64,000 nt of DNA from Helicobacter typhlonius (GTDB lineage Bacteria > Campylobacterota > Campylobacteria > Campylobacterales > Helicobacteraceae), in contig NZ_LN907858.1 of NCBI RefSeq assembly GCF_001460635.1, positions 930,001-994,000 on the forward strand. Reading direction: 5' to 3'. A model generated the notes under the pieces. That model had not been told where the DNA came from, did not search any database, and saw only the letters and a list, made by a program, of their open reading frames with translations. The position numbers and the translations under genes are program-made. The first letter of the stretch is position 1. The number at the start of each line of letters is the position of its first letter. Shown piece after piece: positions 56,666-64,000 of this stretch.

Positions 56666-58774
56666 ATGGGCTTTTTTGGTCGCTTGAACATTGGGACGAA
56701 GATTATCTCCGTCGTTTCGTTTATCGTTATACTCTGTGTCATACTGATTGTTCTTGTTGTTTCATTTTTTGCTTCGCAAACATTGGAACGCGAAAGTGAT
56801 AATCTCTTAAGCAACACGGCTGCACGATACAAAAATCTTATCGTAGGGGCTACTGGTGAAATATTTTCATCTACTATAAGTGCAAATGCAGTAATAGAGT
56901 CGATGATAGGGAAAGGCTTTACGTTTGATGAGGGACAACTAATCAACATACTTGAAAATGTTGTAGATACAAACAGATATTCTGTGGGTGGCTTTATTAT
57001 AATAAAAAAAGACTATACACAGAAAAATATCAAAGGTGATCATTACCTCTTGCCAACGGGCGAATTTGCAATCTTATCAATAGATGAAGATGCAGCATTA
57101 GGTGGTGTTTCTACAGGCATTATGCCCAAGGATTTGTTAGAGGAAATGCCTAGTATCTTAAACTCACTCAATAAAAGCAGCGTAGATATGACACCTTCGC
57201 GTCAAGTCAATATTAAGGGTAAGACACAATATCTCAAGGCTGCAATCGTTCCAATTATACAAAATGGTAAGCATGTGGGTGTTATAGGGAATTTCCTCAA
57301 TTTGGAAATGATTGATGATATTTTGGTTTCCCCTGGTTTAAGAGTATTTGAAGGTGATAAAAGAATAGTAATTGACACCAATGGGTCAATCATATTTAAT
57401 AGTGCAACGGAGGAGAGAGCTCAATGGCGTTCGCAAGATTTAAGAAATGTCAATACTCACCCTAGCGCAAAAGAGATAGTTGAAGCAGCAAAAAAACATC
57501 AAAGTGGAATTTATACATATACAAATATAATTGGTCAAAACTCAAAAGTAGCACTTAATAGTTTTGAAATATGGCCCGGTACCGACTTATGGTGGACCGT
57601 TGTTTCACTTGCACCATTTAGTGCAATCAACAAACCTATCGTTACACTACAAATAGCGCTTGTAATCGTGGGCATAGTTGCTGTTGCTCTTGTATCGCTT
57701 GTTATGTTTATATATATCAAGTCTACAATCGCAAGCAGAATTCGCCATATTTCGCATACGCTTTTTGAATTTTTTGATTACCTCAATCATAAAATCAAAG
57801 TAGCACCAGAACCACTTGTCATTATGGGTCGTGATGAGCTTGGAGCAATGGGAGAGGCTATCAACGAAAATATTGCTTCTACCAAAAATGGTTTGCAACA
57901 AGATTCTAAAGCAGTGGAACAATCAGTCGCCACAGCCAAGACTATTGAATCTGGCGATTTAAGAGCAAGAATTACAGAAACACCTCATAATCCACAGCTT
58001 AATGAACTTAAAGAAGTGCTTAATCATATGCTTGATGATTTACAAACAAAAATAGGAAGTGATACCAATGAAATAGCAAGAGTATTCGATAGCTATACTA
58101 AACTAGACTTCACCACAGAAGTAAAAGATGCAAGTGGTAGAGTAGAAGTTGTTACAAATACTCTAGGCGAAGAGATTAGAAAAATGCTCTCTACAAGTGC
58201 TGCCTTTGCTCAAACATTAGGTAATGAAGCACAAGGCTTACAAGAAGCAGTGAATAAACTCACAAATCTTACAAACTCTCAAGCAAGTAGCTTAGAACAA
58301 ACAGCTCAAGCAGTAGAAGAAATTACTTCATCTATGCAAAATGTAAGCAGTAAGACAAGTGAAGTCATTCAACAAAGTGAAGATATTAAAAATGTCATTG
58401 GCATTATTAGAGACATTGCAGACCAAACAAACTTACTTGCTCTTAATGCAGCAATAGAAGCTGCACGTGCAGGAGAGCACGGAAGAGGATTTGCTGTTGT
58501 TGCTGATGAAGTAAGAAAACTAGCAGAGCGCACTCAAAAATCTCTAGGTGAGATTGAAGCCAATACAAATCTCTTGGTTCAATCTATTAATGATATGGGT
58601 GAATCTATTAGAGAGCAAACAACTGGTGTTACTCAAATTAATGATGCTATATCACATTTAGAATCTGTAACACAAGAGAATGTTGAGATTGCTAATGCAA
58701 GCTCAGAGATTAGTGAAAGAGTAGATAAAGTAGCTAAAGATATTCTAGATGATGTGAATAAGAAGAAGTTCTAA
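56666..58774 (+). CDS. Methyl-accepting chemotaxis protein with dCache-like sensor
   Basis: The 702-residue receptor begins with a membrane helix ([23 protein letters not shown]), an approximately 290-residue periplasmic sensor ([45 protein letters not shown], typical of Cache folds), a second helix ([21 protein letters not shown]), a HAMP-like region and a cytoplasmic signalling helix bundle with the conserved hairpin ([48 protein letters not shown]). The ATG follows AGGAGG. It ends DDVNKKKF. It feeds CheA and CheV; the ligand is unknown. Confidence 0.93.
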   Translation: MGFFGRLNIGTKIISVVSFIVILCVILIVLVVSFFASQTLERESDNLLSNTAARYKNLIVGATGEIFSSTISANAVIESMIGKGFTFDEGQLINILENVVDTNRYSVGGFIIIKKDYTQKNIKGDHYLLPTGEFAILSIDEDAALGGVSTGIMPKDLLEEMPSILNSLNKSSVDMTPSRQVNIKGKTQYLKAAIVPIIQNGKHVGVIGNFLNLEMIDDILVSPGLRVFEGDKRIVIDTNGSIIFNSATEERAQWRSQDLRNVNTHPSAKEIVEAAKKHQSGIYTYTNIIGQNSKVALNSFEIWPGTDLWWTVVSLAPFSAINKPIVTLQIALVIVGIVAVALVSLVMFIYIKSTIASRIRHISHTLFEFFDYLNHKIKVAPEPLVIMGRDELGAMGEAINENIASTKNGLQQDSKAVEQSVATAKTIESGDLRARITETPHNPQLNELKEVLNHMLDDLQTKIGSDTNEIARVFDSYTKLDFTTEVKDASGRVEVVTNTLGEEIRKMLSTSAAFAQTLGNEAQGLQEAVNKLTNLTNSQASSLEQTAQAVEEITSSMQNVSSKTSEVIQQSEDIKNVIGIIRDIADQTNLLALNAAIEAARAGEHGRGFAVVADEVRKLAERTQKSLGEIEANTNLLVQSINDMGESIREQTTGVTQINDAISHLESVTQENVEIANASSEISERVDKVAKDILDDVNKKKF

Positions 58775-59121
58775 GCTCTAAGTAGGGCTTAAAAGTTTGC
58801 TTGGCTCTAGTAGCTAAGAGTCATCAAAAACTAGGGCTTTATCTAAAGACTTTAGCTCTATGGGCTATGAGCTAATAGATGAAGTTTTAGACTAAAAGTC
58901 TCTAGTGGCTCTTATGTCCTCTATGATAGAAAAATTTAAAGCAACCAATTTGCTTTAAATCCCAAAGACTACTCTTGCCCTAGTAAGTATGCTATTGGAT
59001 AAAAGAAATGCTTAACTCATTAAAATAGGGATTGTGCCTAAGATAGAAAGAGCACTAGCCATAGCTCTTGCGAGATTCTATAAAGATTTAATATTCTTTA
59101 GGGTAGAAAGAAAAGAGCAAT

Positions 59122-59310
59122 CTAACCAAAAGAGGCTTTATTATAAAACACACAAAAGATTATCTCAATTCCCCAAACATCATTAGCCATAAACCAAAGT
59201 AATAAGATAAGATTGTTAAGCTTCCCAAAACTCATAAAGGCTAAAATAACGATGTATCCCATAAAAACTATAACTAAAATAATTCCTAAAGGGTTTTTAT
59301 GATGCTTCAA
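59122..59310 (-). CDS. Possible small membrane protein, 62 residues
   Basis: The frame starts at a TTG with only a weak AGAAG upstream and encodes two hydrophobic segments (LGIILVIVFMGYIVILAFMSFG and LNNLILLLWFMANDVWGIEIIFCVFYN). It lies in a gene-poor kilobase. The even, helix-like composition is the only support, and hydrophobic frames arise often by chance in AT-rich DNA. I would not rely on it. Confidence 0.2.
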   Translation of the reverse strand: MKHHKNPLGIILVIVFMGYIVILAFMSFGKLNNLILLLWFMANDVWGIEIIFCVFYNKASFG

Positions 59311-59495
59311 GACTCTTGGGCTTCTTTGAGAAATGCCACTCCATATATTAAGATGAATAAATAATGCTACTTACTCAAAATGGAATTTGTGTGCTATGAG
59401 CTTGGCTCTTTGAAAATGCTCCTTATTTAAAGATTCTTATAAGATTTATCAAATCTCACTTCTTTTAGAAACTTTGCCAAAGTATATTAGATAAG

Positions 59496-59546
59496 AAAGA
59501 CATTAAAGCAAATAAGTAGCATTTACTTATTTGCTTTAATGTCTTT
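59496..59546. repeat. 23-bp perfect inverted repeat
   Basis: Left arm 59496-59518 and right arm 59524-59546 are exact reverse complements with a GCATT loop, giving a very stable hairpin. It has no U tract after it on either strand, so it is not a typical intrinsic terminator. Its centre shares AAAGCAA/TTGCTTT with the smaller hairpin at 58935. Confidence 0.85.
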
Positions 59547-59793
59547 GTGATACTTACTTATCTTTGCTTTACTTTTATATATAAACAAAATACTTTATAA
59601 AAGCTTTATCCTTATATTTAGAATAATCTACTCCATAGAAATGGCTTTTAATAAGGATTTAGAATCTAGCTTAGGCAATCCTTGAAAACGAGTAAAAACA
59701 ATAAAGATTTAGATTTTACATAATGAGTTTAAAAACTTGCAACTTTAGAGAAGTTTATTATTCAAGAAATATTAGAAAGCAGAATCCTTGAAA

Positions 59794-60381
59794 CTACCTC
59801 GCATCACAAAGCGTTAGGCAAAAAACGATTTTATAATTGGGTTTTAGCACATTTATCGCTTCATTAAGACTCGTGCCTGTAGTAATAATATCATCAAATA
59901 AAATAATATGAGAATCTTTAAGTGGCTTTTGTAGCACAAATCTCTTAGGGTTTTTCTGCCTAAATGCTAAACTTTCACCCGCATATTTCACATTATTTTG
60001 TGCTTTAAACACACCATAATGCGCCTTAAAACACCCCCTGCTCTCCTTGACAAACACCCTCATCATCACACCATTATGGGAATATGCCCCATAGGGATAA
60101 TCATCTAAGCCCAGTATCTGCACACCTTGCATAGATTCTAAAACCTCCATATTGTGGGTGAAAAAATAGAGAGCCGCCTTTTTAGCGAGTAATGGAAGTA
60201 TGCGCGAACCAATCAAAGAATATTTGCTTTGCATCAATAGCATCACATCTTCATAACGATAAAAGCTATATGCCTTTATAGAATCCGCCAAGATTCTATA
60301 ACGAGGCGTGAGCGGGATAGCTGCGATACAAGCCTTACATACCGCTTGTAGTGAAAACCTCTCGCACACTAGGCATTTCAT
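59794..60381 (-). CDS. comF: ComF family phosphoribosyltransferase-like protein
   Basis: ComF proteins serve in natural transformation, probably in handling incoming single-stranded DNA. The 195-residue protein begins with CLVCERFSLQAVCKAC, a four-Cys zinc finger, and ends with the phosphoribosyltransferase motif HIILFDDIITTGTSLNEA. Helicobacter strains are often naturally competent. It is the last gene of the uvrD-flgA-ubiX-coaD-tmk-comF row but is separated from tmk by 125 bases. Confidence 0.88.
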   Translation of the reverse strand: MKCLVCERFSLQAVCKACIAAIPLTPRYRILADSIKAYSFYRYEDVMLLMQSKYSLIGSRILPLLAKKAALYFFTHNMEVLESMQGVQILGLDDYPYGAYSHNGVMMRVFVKESRGCFKAHYGVFKAQNNVKYAGESLAFRQKNPKRFVLQKPLKDSHIILFDDIITTGTSLNEAINVLKPNYKIVFCLTLCDAR

Positions 60382-60506
60382 CAGCTCACCTTTCTTTACA
60401 ATCTAAAAGCCATAAATTTATATTTGCAAATTTTTGTTTTTAAGCGATAAGATTCATAAAATGAGAATCCATAAAGTAACATTTCCTCTCACTTTGTTTT
60501 CTATAC

Positions 60507-61094
60507 TCACATATTATCATCAATCACCCTTATAATCTCCTCATAAATCTCCTCTCTGCTCTTAGCCGCATTTATCACAATATGCTTAAGCCCCACGCGC
60601 TTTGTGGATTCTAAAAGGCGATTTTGTATTTCAAGCATAAACTCAATGCCTCTCCCCTCAATACTATCGTGTGTCTTTTGGGCTAACCGCGCTTTTAGCT
60701 GCGCCTCCTCAAGCCATAAAAGCACCACAAGATGCGGGAAATGCCCCCTTAGCGCAACTTCATTAAAGATGATACTTTGCGCCATATCTATATTTCTCGC
60801 ATACGCAATGCTTGAAATCACGCTTCTGTCAGAAATTACAAGCTTATCCTTATGCGGAAGCAACACCTCTGTGTAATGCTGTGCCCTGTCAGCTAAAAAT
60901 AAAAAAAACTCCGCATAGCTATCAAGCGTAAAACTCTCCCTTTGGGGTGCAAAAAGCACCAAATCACGCACAGATTTGCCCAACACACTCCCGCCGGGCT
61001 CTTTGGTAAAAATCGCACGAGGATAATACTTTCTCAGTAGCTCAATCTGTGTGCTTTTGCCACAGGTATCCACGCCCTCAATTGCGACATACAT
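60507..61094 (-). CDS. tmk: Thymidylate kinase
   Basis: Tmk phosphorylates dTMP to dTDP. The 195-residue protein has the P-loop IEGVDTCGKSTQIELL, the dTMP-binding FTKEPGG and SDRSVISSIAYA with the DR(S/Y) motif, and a short LID segment. Its ATG overlaps the last base of the coaD stop region (61094 is shared), so translation is coupled. Confidence 0.95.
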   Translation of the reverse strand: MYVAIEGVDTCGKSTQIELLRKYYPRAIFTKEPGGSVLGKSVRDLVLFAPQRESFTLDSYAEFFLFLADRAQHYTEVLLPHKDKLVISDRSVISSIAYARNIDMAQSIIFNEVALRGHFPHLVVLLWLEEAQLKARLAQKTHDSIEGRGIEFMLEIQNRLLESTKRVGLKHIVINAAKSREEIYEEIIRVIDDNM

Positions 61095-61591
61095 TATTTT
61101 TGCTCCTTGTGCTTATTGTAAAATGTAAGGATTAAATCCGCCACACTGCTTGGCACAAGGTGTTCGAATGCACCATTATGCAACATAATCGTGCGCACGA
61201 CAGAGGAGCTAATAAACGCATTTTGCAATGTCGGCATAAAATAAATCGTCTCTAGCACACTATTAAGCGAAGCATTGGCATAGCCCATTTGTAGCTCATA
61301 CTCAAAATCACTCACCGCACGCAATCCGCGTATAATCATTCTCGCACCCTTTTCTTTCGCAAAATCTGCAAGGAGGTTAGAAAATCCCTCAACGCGCACA
61401 TTTGGGAGATTACACACACTTGTTTTTAGAATCTCTATGCGCTCATCAAGCGAAAAGAGCGGATTCTTAGCCGATGAGTGCGCCACTGCCACAATCACAT
61501 TATCAAAAATCTCAACCGAACGTTTAATAATATCCAAATGCCCATTAGTTACAGGGTCAAAAGTGCCCGGATAAATGGCGAGTTTTCTCAT
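61094..61591 (-). CDS. coaD: Phosphopantetheine adenylyltransferase
   Basis: CoaD makes dephospho-CoA from 4'-phosphopantetheine and ATP. The 165-residue protein begins [22 protein letters not shown], with the TxGH nucleotide motif, and has [21 protein letters not shown] and SSSVVR in the adenylyl-transfer site. It abuts ubiX (stop at 61592) and overlaps tmk. Confidence 0.96.
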   Translation of the reverse strand: MRKLAIYPGTFDPVTNGHLDIIKRSVEIFDNVIVAVAHSSAKNPLFSLDERIEILKTSVCNLPNVRVEGFSNLLADFAKEKGARMIIRGLRAVSDFEYELQMGYANASLNSVLETIYFMPTLQNAFISSSVVRTIMLHNGAFEHLVPSSVADLILTFYNKHKEQK

Positions 61592-62179
61592 CTATTCCTC
61601 CTCTGTGTGATATTTCCAACGCGCATAAAGTGTGTTTGGAATCTTTAGACTATCAAGCCACTTACCAACAAAAAATCGCTCCATAGATTCTAAATCCTGC
61701 ACCTTAGCATAATATCCCACAATCGGCGGAGCAATAATCACGCCAAGTGCGGATAATTCGCCCATTTGCCTTAACGCAATGGGGCTTAGAGGCATTTCAC
61801 GCGGAGCTAGAAGTAAGGTGCGCCGCTCTTTAAGCATCACACTTGCAGAGCGTGAAATCAGCTCATCGCAGATACCATTTGCGATTTTTGCGAGGAGATT
61901 CATACTTGTAGGCACTATCGCCATAGCCGATACGCCAAAGCTCCCGGAGGCAATACCACTCTCCATATCATTTTCACTAAGGATTCTAAAATCTTTGCGC
62001 TTAATATCATTAAGAGAGGTTAATATATCAATGCCTAACTCATTTTTAGCGACATTTTTTGCCCCCTCACTCACCACGACATAGAGTTCAATAGAATCTG
62101 GGATATTTTCAATCAGTCTCAAGCCTAAATGCACCCCACTTGCTCCACCTATGGCAACTACGAGCTTTTCTTGTTTCAT
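61592..62179 (-). CDS. ubiX: Flavin prenyltransferase UbiX
   Basis: UbiX prenylates FMN to make the cofactor of UbiD-type decarboxylases. The 195-residue flavoprotein begins VVAIGGASGVHLGLRLIENI, has MAIVPTSMNLLAKIANGICDELISRSASVMLKERRTLLLAPREMPL, which covers the FMN and dimethylallyl-phosphate site, and ends near LDSLKIPNTLYARW. It sits between flgA and coaD, in the usual Helicobacter order. Confidence 0.94.
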   Translation of the reverse strand: MKQEKLVVAIGGASGVHLGLRLIENIPDSIELYVVVSEGAKNVAKNELGIDILTSLNDIKRKDFRILSENDMESGIASGSFGVSAMAIVPTSMNLLAKIANGICDELISRSASVMLKERRTLLLAPREMPLSPIALRQMGELSALGVIIAPPIVGYYAKVQDLESMERFFVGKWLDSLKIPNTLYARWKYHTEEE

Positions 62180-62202
62180 ACTTGCTTCCTATTTACAATA
62201 TC

Positions 62203-63132
62203 TCATATAATCTCGCCCCTACCCTCATCAATCACTCTTACACGCAATATTTTTCCGCTCGTGGGATTTTGCGCATTTATGACTTCATCATACGCACCAT
62301 TCTGCCGAGCCTCTAGCACTACCTCCATACTTATGCCATTTTCCTGTGCTAGAGCGCGGATTTTCTCGCCTTTTTTAACAATCACTTTTGGCTTAATCTT
62401 ATCGCGTGTAATTGATGTATTTGCGCGGATAAAGCTTTTTGCACTACTCTTATTCAAGTCATTTATACCAATATAGTCTGCACCCACGCGCGTAAAGGCA
62501 ATATTATCTATACGCGTATTATGTCTATCAAGCACTTCATTTACAGAAATATTTTTTGTGCTTTGTAGCACCTGTAAATTCCCATCAATGCGATACAAAA
62601 AGGTAAGTTTTTTTATCTGTGTGCTAGGTGGGGTGCGATATTTAAGATTCAAAGTGCCACTATGTTTTTTAAGCATTACTTCTGGCAATTCATAGCCCAC
62701 TACTTCATAATCCTTTGGCATATTTAAGAGAGGGCGCACGAGCAGATTCTCTATCTTTAGCCTCTCACCATAATACTCAATATACATCTTTTTTATAAAA
62801 TCAAGTGCTTCATTCTCACGCATATCGCTTACAAAAGTAAATTCCACCCATTCGCTTTCAAAGCTCACAATCTCATAGCCATAGCGCATAAAAATGAGCT
62901 TAATATCTACACTTTTAAGTTTGAGGCTGAATTTATCCGCAGGGAGCGTGGCGATTTTAAATCTCTTGTCTATACGCGGAAACATATCAGTGGAGTAAAT
63001 ATCGCTATTATGCACCTTATAGTTCTTAGCCAAATGCAGTTTAGAATCCGGTATATACACATCGTCCGCATAAAGAGCCGCACAAAAAATACCAAACGCG
63101 CTAAATATCGCAGTAAAAAGAAATTTTTTCAT
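62203..63132 (-). CDS. flgA: Flagellar P-ring chaperone FlgA
   Basis: FlgA is a periplasmic chaperone needed to assemble the flagellar P ring. I start at the ATG at 63132 (MKKFLFTAIFSAFGIFCAALYA), which gives a Sec signal peptide; a longer frame of 12 residues upstream would bury it. The 309-residue protein has a long N-terminal part and a C-terminal SAF domain (IGINDLNKSSAKSFIRANTSITRDKIKPKVIVKKGEKIRALAQENGISMEVVLEARQNGAYDEVINAQNPTSGKILRVRVID). The order uvrD-flgA-ubiX is as in H. pylori. Confidence 0.9.
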   Translation of the reverse strand: MKKFLFTAIFSAFGIFCAALYADDVYIPDSKLHLAKNYKVHNSDIYSTDMFPRIDKRFKIATLPADKFSLKLKSVDIKLIFMRYGYEIVSFESEWVEFTFVSDMRENEALDFIKKMYIEYYGERLKIENLLVRPLLNMPKDYEVVGYELPEVMLKKHSGTLNLKYRTPPSTQIKKLTFLYRIDGNLQVLQSTKNISVNEVLDRHNTRIDNIAFTRVGADYIGINDLNKSSAKSFIRANTSITRDKIKPKVIVKKGEKIRALAQENGISMEVVLEARQNGAYDEVINAQNPTSGKILRVRVIDEGRGEII

Positions 63133-63180
63133 AAACCCCACCTTTTTTGGTATTTGCAAAATACACATTTTAGAATCTTG

Positions 63181-64000
63181 CTACACAACTTGCACAAATG
63201 ACGCCATAATCTCGCGCACCAATCCCGCAAAATTGATTTTTAACTTGCATTGTGCGCCCTTACCGCTCACAGATTCTATCACACCTATGCCAAAAAGCTT
63301 GTGTCGCACCTGCATTCCCCTGCTAAACTCCTGTGTAGAATCCGCACTGCCCTCTATCGCGCGTAAAGAACCTACTGCGATACTATCCCTTGCGCTACTT
63401 GTTACCACACCACTTTCTTGTAAAAAGCGTGAGGGCTTCAGCCACTCCCTCTTACCTTTATAGAATCTGCTTTTTGCAAAAGAGAGGATGAGAAAATCTT
63501 TCGCACGAGTAATTGCCACATAGCCTAGTCGCCGCTCCTCTTGTAGCTCATCATAGCCACCACTCAAAGGAAAAAACCCTCCTCTAAGCCAATCACATAT
63601 AAATACTTAAACTCTAAACCTTTTGCCATATGCACACTCATACAGCTCACCGCCTCGCCTATGACTTCATCGGTAGGACTTGCCAAAGCTAAATCATTGA
63701 GAAAATCCACAAGGGTGTTGGTTGGATTATGTATAACATAGTCGCCAAACATACCATAAAATTCCTCAATATTGCCCTGTCTATCGACTTCATCAAGCTT
63801 ACTAAATGTAAAAATAATCCGCTCTTGCATAGATTCTATAAGATCACTCAAATCATTCAAATTCTGCCAACATTTGATATGCGAGACAAGCTCCATTACA
63901 CTTTCATATGCTTTTTTACCGAGTGCTTGTGTGGATTGGTCTGGATAAGTTTCAAGCGTAGCAAAGCAGGAGAGATTTTTACTTAAGGCTAGTTTCTCTA
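63181..64000 (-). pseudogene. uvrD: UvrD-family helicase, 3' part, one-base frameshift
   Basis: UvrD is a 3'-5' helicase in excision and mismatch repair. The frame that runs off the window ends at 63564 with SVHMAKGLEFKYLYVIGLEEGFFL and a stop, while the next frame begins at 63567 with LSGGYDELQEERRLGYVAITRAKDFLILS. In the family this reads GLEEGFFPLS...DELEEERRLxYVAxTRA. The break is in a run of six T residues (coding strand); seven would give GFFPLSGGYDE. The C-terminus (RVRHKLFGIGVIESV, FVQVV) is normal. So helicase motif VI is cut off from the rest: a true mutant would be repair-deficient, or it is a homopolymer error. Confidence 0.85.

Larger units (their letters stand above)
58775..59793. 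other. One kilobase with no convincing gene
   Basis: The stretch downstream of the chemoreceptor is rich in short repeated words (AGCTCTA, TAGAGC, AAAGCAA) and hairpins. A 10-bp stem with TTTAAAGCAA and TTGCTTTAAA lies at 58935-58959, and a 23-bp perfect inverted repeat at 59496-59546. No tRNA, CRISPR repeat or transposase can be seen. A weak open frame on the minus strand is listed separately. It could be a degraded gene or an untranslated RNA region. Confidence 0.6.

Noticed and set aside
58775-59793. CRISPR array or tRNA in the gene-poor kilobase
   Set aside because: The short repeated words are irregular in length and spacing, and no cloverleaf or TTCGA arm is present.

Overview
The window (about 35-40% GC, compact, mostly single-copy housekeeping genes) looks like the chromosome of an enterohepatic Helicobacter, closest in flavour to H. 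hepaticus. Support comes from the XerH-type recombinase beside a difH-like site, a CheV with a TTG start, malate:quinone oxidoreductase, Opr-type porins, homopolymeric G/C tracts of the phase-variation kind, and the gene order uvrD-flgA-ubiX-coaD-tmk-comF, which I recall as the H. pylori order. The species name is inference.

Layout. 0-7.2 kb: 3' end of nadA, an outer-membrane protein, tsaD, agmatine deiminase, an FkbM methyltransferase and a DJ-1 protein that both carry a frameshift, the difH-like site and xerH, a PAP2 phosphatase. 7.2-12.5 kb: tmRNA with a near-consensus promoter, a 63-residue zinc protein, and two tandem paralogous TonB-dependent receptors with distinct candidate operators. 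12.5-17.6 kb: ppa, a biotin carboxylase, nnr, thiG, cmoA. 17.6-20.35 kb: an accessory island (LRR protein, DUF4304-like protein, VanX-type dipeptidase, truncated MacB permease) bracketed by cmoA and a relic of a cmoA 3' end. 20.4-30.7 kb (minus strand): SPOR-NlpC/P60 lipoprotein, an envelope protein, PhoH, then an uncharacterised gene row (TerB/J-like protein, small membrane protein, HdrB-like and SdhB-like proteins without cluster cysteines, SspB-like protein), pepF and hisS. 30.9-35.9 kb: waaF, a flavin reductase, a glycosyltransferase switched by a G9 tract, dapE, a YhcH protein. 36-42.5 kb: ligA, cheV, aspS, a YbjQ protein, a membrane protein and an outer-membrane protein whose promoter region holds an 18-bp C tract. 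42.6-49.2 kb: topA zinc-finger relic, efp, a decayed LpoB/Sel1/barrel gene, mqo, ubiE, argH, hemJ. 49.3-54.2 kb: two porins, a radical SAM/SPASM protein, a patatin-like lipase. 54.4-58.8 kb: htpG and a chemoreceptor, followed by about 1 kb without a convincing gene. 59.8-64 kb: comF, tmk, coaD, ubiX, flgA and a frameshifted uvrD running off the window.

Themes. Surface variability is built in: a poly-G glycosyltransferase switch, a poly-C promoter tract, duplicated receptors with a 160-bp identical segment. Five separate one- or two-base frameshifts in otherwise intact coding sequence mean either real decay/phase variation or residual sequence error; reads would tell. The most novel-looking unit is the conserved-looking operon at 22-27.6 kb, with a cysteine-poor pair resembling the iron-sulfur and HdrB-like subunits of a fumarate reductase.
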